DNA of 11,067 nucleotides from Acetobacteraceae bacterium (lineage in GTDB: Bacteria > Pseudomonadota > Alphaproteobacteria > Zavarziniales > Zavarziniaceae): NCBI GenBank assembly GCA_947379865.1, contig CANCOY010000112.1, forward strand, positions 1 through 11,067. Reading direction: 5' to 3'. Below, in pieces: positions 7,379 to 11,067 of the stretch. The notes below the pieces were generated by a model that worked only from the letters and a program-made list of their open reading frames with translations, ran no database searches and was not told the DNA's origin. A program made the translations under genes and the position numbers. How positions within the stretch are numbered: the stretch's first letter is position 1; every line of letters starts with the position of its first letter.

Positions 7379-7397
7379 GGGGGCCAGGGGTAGGGGG
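7366..7397 (+). repeat. Tandem 15-bp repeat forming a G-quadruplex motif over the stop codon
   Basis: The unit GGGCCAGGGGTAGGG occurs twice without gap (7366-7380 and 7381-7395). The first copy carries the last sense codons and TAG stop of the LuxR-type gene, and the second copy repeats that stop in frame. The stretch contains five G-runs of 3, 4, 6, 4 and 5 bases, separated by CCA, TA, CCA and TA. It therefore satisfies the usual G-quadruplex pattern. It lies between two convergent genes (stops at 7376-7378 and 7404-7406), where it could act as a transcription road-block or 3'-end element in place of a normal terminator. Function is inferred. Confidence 0.8.
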
Positions 7398-7403
7398 CCC
7401 AGA

Positions 7404-8444
7404 TCAGCTTGCGGCGGCCAGGCGGCGGAGGGCCAGTTGCCGGGCTTCCAGGATCTGCCAGCCGATCAGTCCGGGCAGGCCAAGGCCGATCTCGCGCACA
7501 CGCTTGACCAGCGACAAGGCGATGGCGGCATCGGCGCCAATGCCAAAGGCACTGCACACCAACACGTAGCCACCCTCCTGCACCGCGAGGGCGCCTGGAA
7601 TCATGAAGCCCACGGCCTTGCTGGCCTGCCCCAGGCTCTCGATCACCAGCCCCTCGCGCAGGCTGATATCGTGCCCCAGGAAATGCATGATCAGCATGAT
7701 CTCGAGGCCGCCCAGCAGCCAGGAGATCGTGTGATGGGTGGCCGCAAGGGCAAAGGCGCGGCGACGGCTATAGAGGTGCTGCACGGCGTCATGCAGGCCG
7801 TCGAGCGTGCCGAACTCCACCCAGGAAATCTTGTCGGCCATGCCCAGCAGCAGACGTTCGATCATGCGCATCAGGCCCACGCGCTGGGCTGCCAGCAGGC
7901 CAGCCGCCCCCACCGCCGCCAGCAGGCCACCAAGGGCCGCCCATTTGGCAAGGTCGGAGGTATGGTCGAGTGTGGCCAGCAGGCCAAGGCCCATCAGGGT
8001 GAAGCCGATCTGGGTCAGCATTTCCACCGTCAGGTCGACGGTCACGCTGGCACCCGCCTCTGACAGGCGCTGGCCGCGATGGGAAAGCAGGCGTGCGACC
8101 ACCACCTCGCCGCCGATCTGGGCCACGGGCAGCAGATTGTTCACGCCCTCGCGGATCCAGCGCAGCAGAAAGAAAAAGCGAAAGCCGCCGCCATGAGGCC
8201 AGGGCGAGGAAGCCTGCCAGGCCGCCGACGAGAAGATCATCTGGACAAAGTGGAACCCCACCACCGCCACAAGGCCCCAGCCCATGGCCGCCACTGCATT
8301 GATGGCGGGCAGCAGGTCATAGAGCAGGGCCATGAGGGCAACCAGCGCCAGTCCGCCGGCCAGACCCAGCCAGGCCGACCAGGCGATCTTGCGCTTGGCG
8401 CTTTTGATGCTGGCGGCTGCGGCCGCCTCGACGGGCTGGTTCAT
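7404..8444 (-). CDS. HpnL/UPF0104-type integral membrane protein (flippase-like domain)
   Basis: A 346-residue polytopic membrane protein with hydrophobic segments near 24-45, 54-75, 138-158, 166-187, 233-256, 285-302 and 314-332. The stretch RWIREGVNNLLPVAQIGGE (95-113) and the later PGALAVQEGGYVL (283-295) with LVKRVREIGLGLPGL (312-326) match the lysylphosphatidylglycerol-synthase-like transmembrane family. The closest pattern is the HpnL subgroup found in hopanoid gene clusters. Members are proposed to move or flip lipids; the biochemical role is not established. The start lies three bases after the stop of the PhyH-type gene, so the two form one unit. No other hopanoid gene is in the window, so HpnL identity is a resemblance and a general UPF0104 protein remains possible. 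Confidence 0.82.
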   Translation of the reverse strand: MNQPVEAAAAASIKSAKRKIAWSAWLGLAGGLALVALMALLYDLLPAINAVAAMGWGLVAVVGFHFVQMIFSSAAWQASSPWPHGGGFRFFFLLRWIREGVNNLLPVAQIGGEVVVARLLSHRGQRLSEAGASVTVDLTVEMLTQIGFTLMGLGLLATLDHTSDLAKWAALGGLLAAVGAAGLLAAQRVGLMRMIERLLLGMADKISWVEFGTLDGLHDAVQHLYSRRRAFALAATHHTISWLLGGLEIMLIMHFLGHDISLREGLVIESLGQASKAVGFMIPGALAVQEGGYVLVCSAFGIGADAAIALSLVKRVREIGLGLPGLIGWQILEARQLALRRLAAAS

Positions 8445-8447
8445 GGC

Positions 8448-9224
8448 CTAGACGCGGAAGATGTACTTGTCGCCAGGCTGGCGGGCGACATCAGGCGGGA
8501 ACGCAGCAAACTTGTCGGCATAATAGGCCCCCAGCTGGTCACCATGGGCGGCCGCGTTATAGGTGAGGTAGAGCACCCGGCGCGGCTCGGCCGTGGCATT
8601 GATGGCCGACTGGTGCGGCGCGAAACTGTCGAACAGCACCACGTCGCCCGGCGCCGTGGGCAGGGGCTGCATGTTCATCTGCGCCACCGTGCCATCGGGA
8701 ATGGGCTCCCATTCGGGGCTCAGCAGGCCCTTGTCGTGCCAGCCGGGCGCGATCTCTAGGCAGCCGTTTTCAACAGTGGTCGCATCGATCGTCACCATGG
8801 CCGTCACGAAAAAGGGCGCATAGCGGCTCCAGCCGGCGGCCTGGTCCTGATGGGGGGTGAAGCCCGGCGCGCGCGGCATCTTGAAGTTGATCTTCTCCTT
8901 GAAGAGAAGGGCCCGGTCTCCCAGCAGATTGGAGACGGCGGCGCTCAGCCTGTCGTGGCGCACCAGGCGGTCAAAGCCGGTATGGAAGGGGCAGAAATTC
9001 TCGATTCGCTGGATCACCCGCTCAACCGGTTCGGTGCGGGTGTTCTCCCAATAGACCCAATGGCGGCCAACCTCTTCCGGGGCGGCCTGCAACTCCTTGG
9101 TCCACTGTGCGATCTCTGCAGCTTCGGCGGCGGAAAAAAAGCCGGGCAAAACCACCATGCCATCGCGCGCAAAAAGCGCGCGCGCTTCCGCGTCGCCCAT
9201 GCCGCCAATAGTTCCGTCCGCCAT
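8448..9224 (-). CDS. Phytanoyl-CoA dioxygenase (PhyH) family protein
   Basis: A probable Fe(II)/2-oxoglutarate-dependent oxygenase of 258 residues, which would hydroxylate a substrate with release of succinate and CO2. Numbered from the start at 9224, the iron ligands appear as HQD (His125, Asp127) and distal His204 (FAPHQSA). Arg215 or Arg216 is well placed to bind 2-oxoglutarate. Family stretches include LLFKEKINFKMP, VENGCLEIAPGWH and PGDVVLFDSFAPH. No signal or membrane segment is seen. An ATG at 9245 gives seven more residues but has no ribosome site; the ATG at 9224 has GGGAG (9231-9235) six bases upstream and is preferred. The substrate is unknown: the family includes lipid, phosphonate (PhnY-like) and ectoine hydroxylases. 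It is the first gene of a two-gene unit with the HpnL-like protein, which may point to a lipid substrate. Confidence 0.9.
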   Translation of the reverse strand: MADGTIGGMGDAEARALFARDGMVVLPGFFSAAEAAEIAQWTKELQAAPEEVGRHWVYWENTRTEPVERVIQRIENFCPFHTGFDRLVRHDRLSAAVSNLLGDRALLFKEKINFKMPRAPGFTPHQDQAAGWSRYAPFFVTAMVTIDATTVENGCLEIAPGWHDKGLLSPEWEPIPDGTVAQMNMQPLPTAPGDVVLFDSFAPHQSAINATAEPRRVLYLTYNAAAHGDQLGAYYADKFAAFPPDVARQPGDKYIFRV

Positions 9225-9299
9225 CTTCTTCTCCCAGGCTTCCATCCCGGGAGCACTTTCATACGAACGTCACTGCTTTGTCACCCCTTGGCAGCTAAA

Positions 9300-9310
9300 C
9301 TGTCTTGTAT
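9300..9310 (-). promoter_or_regulatory. Shared 11-bp element upstream of the PhyH-HpnL unit
   Basis: Read on the minus strand this is ATACAAGACAG, identical to the sequence at 6535-6545 upstream of the transporter operon and in the same orientation relative to the gene it precedes. It lies 75 bases before the preferred PhyH start (9224), or 54 before the ATG at 9245. AATACA within it could be a -10 box, but no good -35 is visible. It may be a promoter part or a regulator site. Confidence 0.35.
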
Positions 9311-9351
9311 TTGGGAGGTTTTGTAACGAAATCCTGAAAACGGCGCCTCTA

Positions 9352-9369
9352 CAGGCGGTCACGCGCCTG
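9352..9369. repeat. Short inverted repeat in the 9225-9457 gap
   Basis: CAGGCG (9352-9357) and CGCCTG (9364-9369) form a perfect 6-bp stem with a six-base loop. It is in the gap between the metallophosphatase-like gene and the PhyH unit. On the minus strand it is followed after about 10 bases by GTTTT. It could be a second, weaker hairpin after the terminator-like one at 9405-9428, or chance in GC-rich DNA. Apart from this, the hairpin at 9405-9428 and the 11-mer, I see nothing coding in this gap. Confidence 0.25.
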
Positions 9370-9404
9370 CAGAACTATTCGGACGATGAGAATGCCGGGC
9401 ACCG

Positions 9405-9428
9405 CCTCACACCTGTCAGGGTGTGAGG
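9405..9428 (-). terminator. Hairpin 29 bases after the metallophosphatase-like stop
   Basis: CCTCACACC (9405-9413) and GGTGTGAGG (9420-9428) are a perfect 9-bp inverted repeat around the loop TGTCAG, extendable by a T-G pair. It lies just downstream of the minus-strand gene ending at 9458. No U-run follows on the minus-strand transcript, so it is either a U-less terminator or an mRNA 3'-end stabiliser. Confidence 0.5.
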
Positions 9429-9457
9429 ACGCTCTCAGGCCCAAATCCAACCGGGAC

Positions 9458-10504
9458 TCACTCGGCGTTGAGGCTCTTCAGGGCATTGCCGGGAACGATC
9501 ATGGGTTCAACCCTGAAGATATTCCGGGTTGTGGCATCGACCGTTACCTTCACCCAGTGCACGTTCGGGCTGCCAAAGGTCTCGAGGCGGGTGAAGTTTG
9601 GTAGCATGTGGGTGGCGTTGGCCAGGGGCTTGTCGAGTTTGAAGAAATGGGTGTCGCCGTGCACCAGCAGGACCTGCCCGGCAAAGGCCTTGGTTGCAGC
9701 AGTCAAGGCATCAAGGAAGGGTGCATAGCCATCGCGTTCAGGCAGGTGGCTTTCGTCATCTTTCTCGGATTCAGGAACGTCAAAGCCCATGTCGGCCTGA
9801 AGCACGATCATGATGCCCTTGAGGCCGCCCGCCTTGGCCTTGGCAAAGCTTTGGTCAAGCCACTGGATATTGGCGGCATTGCGCTCAGCCCATTCGGCAT
9901 TGTCGGCCTCGCATTGGGCGGGGGTGCGGGCACTCTTGGCCTTGCAGATTTCTTCGCCGTTGACCTTGTTGTTGTTGCTGCCCGGCACATTCAGCATCAC
10001 GAACATGACGCCGTGCTTCACATAGCGCGTGTTCTCGGAAAACGTCTCGCCCGGCTTGCCCTGATGCTCAAGCACCAGATGTGTACGACCAAAGCTCTCT
10101 ACCGAGGAGAACATGGTTTTACGGATATGGGCGAGGCGCTCGAGATTGTCGAAGCCACCGTTGTTGGTGCGGTGACAGTCCGTCCACTCATTGTCGCCGG
10201 GTACATAGATCACCGGCTTGGCCAGCGTGTTGAACATGTCCATGGTGGCGGCATAGACATCGTCCTTGCACTCGGAACTGCCATCCTTGATGTCGCCATC
10301 ATAAATGGAAAAGGCAATGTCGGAGCCATTCATGTCGGCCAGAAGTGCCGGCATCGCCGCCTCGTCCTTGGCCTTGGCATAGGGCATGTCCCCCCAAAGC
10401 CCCACGGTGAACCGGCTCTCGCCCGCATAAGCAGGCGCCGACCAGAGAGCAAGAAGCGCCGCACCAGCGGCCAGTGTGTTCAGTGTGTACGTGAGAGGCT
10501 TCAT
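9458..10504 (-). CDS. Exported metallophosphatase-like protein (calcineurin-like fold, altered motifs)
   Basis: A 348-residue protein with a Sec signal peptide: Lys2, a hydrophobic core at about 8-22, and a cleavage site after AYA (27). The mature protein follows the metallophosphoesterase order with changed residues: WGDMP (37-41) in place of the usual DxH; YDGDIKDG (68-75); PGDNEW (102-107) in place of GNH(D/E); and VHGDTHF (281-287) near the end, where GHxH is usual. Four cysteines (79, 110, 187, 198) could form two disulfides in the periplasm. It is probably a periplasmic phosphoesterase or a catalytically modified relative; the substrate is unknown. The ATG at 10504 is chosen because the signal peptide begins there and GGAG lies nine bases upstream. 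The frame stays open to 11041 but that extension is antisense to the DCC gene. Divergent from the DCC-family gene. Confidence 0.82.
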   Translation of the reverse strand: MKPLTYTLNTLAAGAALLALWSAPAYAGESRFTVGLWGDMPYAKAKDEAAMPALLADMNGSDIAFSIYDGDIKDGSSECKDDVYAATMDMFNTLAKPVIYVPGDNEWTDCHRTNNGGFDNLERLAHIRKTMFSSVESFGRTHLVLEHQGKPGETFSENTRYVKHGVMFVMLNVPGSNNNKVNGEEICKAKSARTPAQCEADNAEWAERNAANIQWLDQSFAKAKAGGLKGIMIVLQADMGFDVPESEKDDESHLPERDGYAPFLDALTAATKAFAGQVLLVHGDTHFFKLDKPLANATHMLPNFTRLETFGSPNVHWVKVTVDATTRNIFRVEPMIVPGNALKSLNAE

Positions 10505-10669
10505 GGCAGCTAACTCCAAGTTGCGGGAGAGAACTGTATCGCGCGCGTCCGTGAAGCGCAGATGACATGCGGGGGGTACGCCAGGGGGAGGCTGTGGCGT
10601 ACCGGTCCAAATGTTTCCACCCGCCATGTGGCCAATGGATTTATTGGCGGGCGGTCCTATCTCTTGTGC
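10505..10669. promoter_or_regulatory. Divergent control region with inverted repeats
   Basis: The gap between the divergent metallophosphatase-like and DCC genes should hold both promoters, though no clear -35/-10 pair stands out. It has a perfect 9-bp inverted repeat at 10575-10603. Two overlapping repeats lie just before the DCC start: CCCGCCA (10620-10626) with TGGCGGG (10645-10651), and GCCAAT (10631-10636) with ATTGGC (10643-10648). The last two share bases, so only one can pair at a time. Confidence 0.45.
10575..10603. repeat. Perfect 9-bp inverted repeat, candidate operator
   Basis: GGTACGCCA (10575-10583) and TGGCGTACC (10595-10603) are exact reverse complements separated by 11 bases. 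Arm centres are 20 bp apart, close to two helical turns, which would suit a dimeric DNA-binding protein. The same bases could form an RNA hairpin upstream of the DCC gene. Confidence 0.6.
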
Positions 10670-11062
10670 ATGGAAAATGCCCCCGACACCCGCGTGCTCT
10701 ACAACGCCAACTGCCCGGTCTGCAATTTTGAGATTGGGCACTACGCGCGCTATGCGGGCAATGCCGGCTTGCCGATCAGGTTTGACGACCTCAATACCGA
10801 GGTGCGGAGCCAATGGGGGCTGGATGCCGACACGGCAGCGCGCCGCCTCTATGTGCTGCACAACGGCGTGCTCACCTCTGGCATCCCGGCCTTCCTGGTC
10901 CTGTGGGCCCAGATGCCCCGCTATCGATTTCTGGGTCGGCTTGTTGGGCTGCCGGGGATCAGGCAGATCGCCACCCTTGCCTATGACCACGTCCTGGCGC
11001 CGCTCATCTACCGCTGGCATCTGCGCCGCGTGCGCAGGCAAGCTGCCCGAGCCGCGCAGTAG
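10670..11062 (+). CDS. DCC-family protein (DUF393, CxxC thiol-disulfide type)
   Basis: A small protein of 130 residues from the ATG at 10670. The family motif lies near the N-terminus: VLYNANCPVCNFEI with Cys15 and Cys18. Here the usual YDGDCPxC is changed to YNANCPVC, with Asn12 and Asn14 in place of the two acids. The middle stretch GLDADTAARRLYVL followed by the GIPAFLVLW segment fits DUF393, in which a hydrophobic stretch follows the substrate-like loop. The C-terminus is basic (RWHLRRVRRQAARAAQ). The CxxC suggests a thioredoxin-like redox role, but the biochemical function of the family is not established. The frame is open upstream to 10562. The extra 36 residues would read through the inverted repeats and are unlike the family, so the ATG at 10670 is preferred although its ribosome site is weak. 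Confidence 0.85.
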   Translation: MENAPDTRVLYNANCPVCNFEIGHYARYAGNAGLPIRFDDLNTEVRSQWGLDADTAARRLYVLHNGVLTSGIPAFLVLWAQMPRYRFLGRLVGLPGIRQIATLAYDHVLAPLIYRWHLRRVRRQAARAAQ

Positions 11063-11067
11063 CGCCA

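Noticed and set aside
8079..8759. 226-codon open frame on the plus strand
   Set aside because: Overlaps the HpnL-like and PhyH-type genes on the opposite strand and shows no domain pattern.
9270..9285. Two GTGAC copies on the minus strand as a -35 or activator site for the PhyH unit
   Set aside because: Short, with spacing that does not fit a standard promoter; too weak to annotate.
10562..10669. 36-residue upstream extension of the DCC protein
   Set aside because: It would translate through the inverted-repeat control region and has no resemblance to the family N-terminus.
10505..11041. N-terminal extension of the metallophosphatase-like frame to 527 residues
   Set aside because: The extension is antisense to the DCC gene, has no family similarity, and would bury a clear signal peptide that begins at 10504.

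Overview
The window is GC-rich bacterial DNA with tightly packed genes, several non-ATG starts, and a family mix typical of Alphaproteobacteria: a spermidine/putrescine-type ABC importer, a DUF2786 protein, an HpnL-like membrane protein, a PhyH-type dioxygenase and a DCC-family protein. No rRNA, tRNA, CRISPR array, transposase or phage gene is visible. The species cannot be fixed from the sequence alone; an alphaproteobacterium able to make hopanoids is a reasonable inference.

Layout. (1) 1-975 (+) is the 3' part of a luciferase-like flavin monooxygenase that runs off the left edge. (2) 1008-6488 is a compact six-gene operon on the minus strand, transcribed in the order ATPase (PotA-like), Tat-exported binding protein (PotD/PotF-like), two permeases (PotB- and PotC-like), a short-chain dehydrogenase, and a DUF2786 protein. 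The last two junctions overlap, so the dehydrogenase and DUF2786 protein are probably co-expressed with the importer. (3) A LuxR-type regulator at 6587-7378 (+) is divergent from the operon and is its obvious candidate regulator; it probably starts at a rare CTG codon. (4) 7404-9224 (-) is a two-gene unit: a PhyH-type Fe(II)/2-oxoglutarate dioxygenase followed by an HpnL/UPF0104-type membrane protein. (5) 9458-10504 (-) encodes an exported metallophosphatase-like protein with altered metal-site motifs. It is divergent from a small DCC-family (CxxC) protein at 10670-11062 (+).

How it may work together. The importer would take up a polyamine-like or other cationic amine/amino-alcohol substrate, and the dehydrogenase may oxidise that substrate or a breakdown product. 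The divergent LuxR protein would control uptake. An exact 11-bp sequence, ATACAAGACAG on the minus strand, lies upstream of both the transporter operon and the PhyH-HpnL unit and may be a shared promoter or regulator site. No clearly new defence or mobile system is present. The most unusual points are the CTG start of the LuxR gene, the tandem G-quadruplex repeat across its stop codon, the shared 11-mer, and the PhyH-HpnL pairing.
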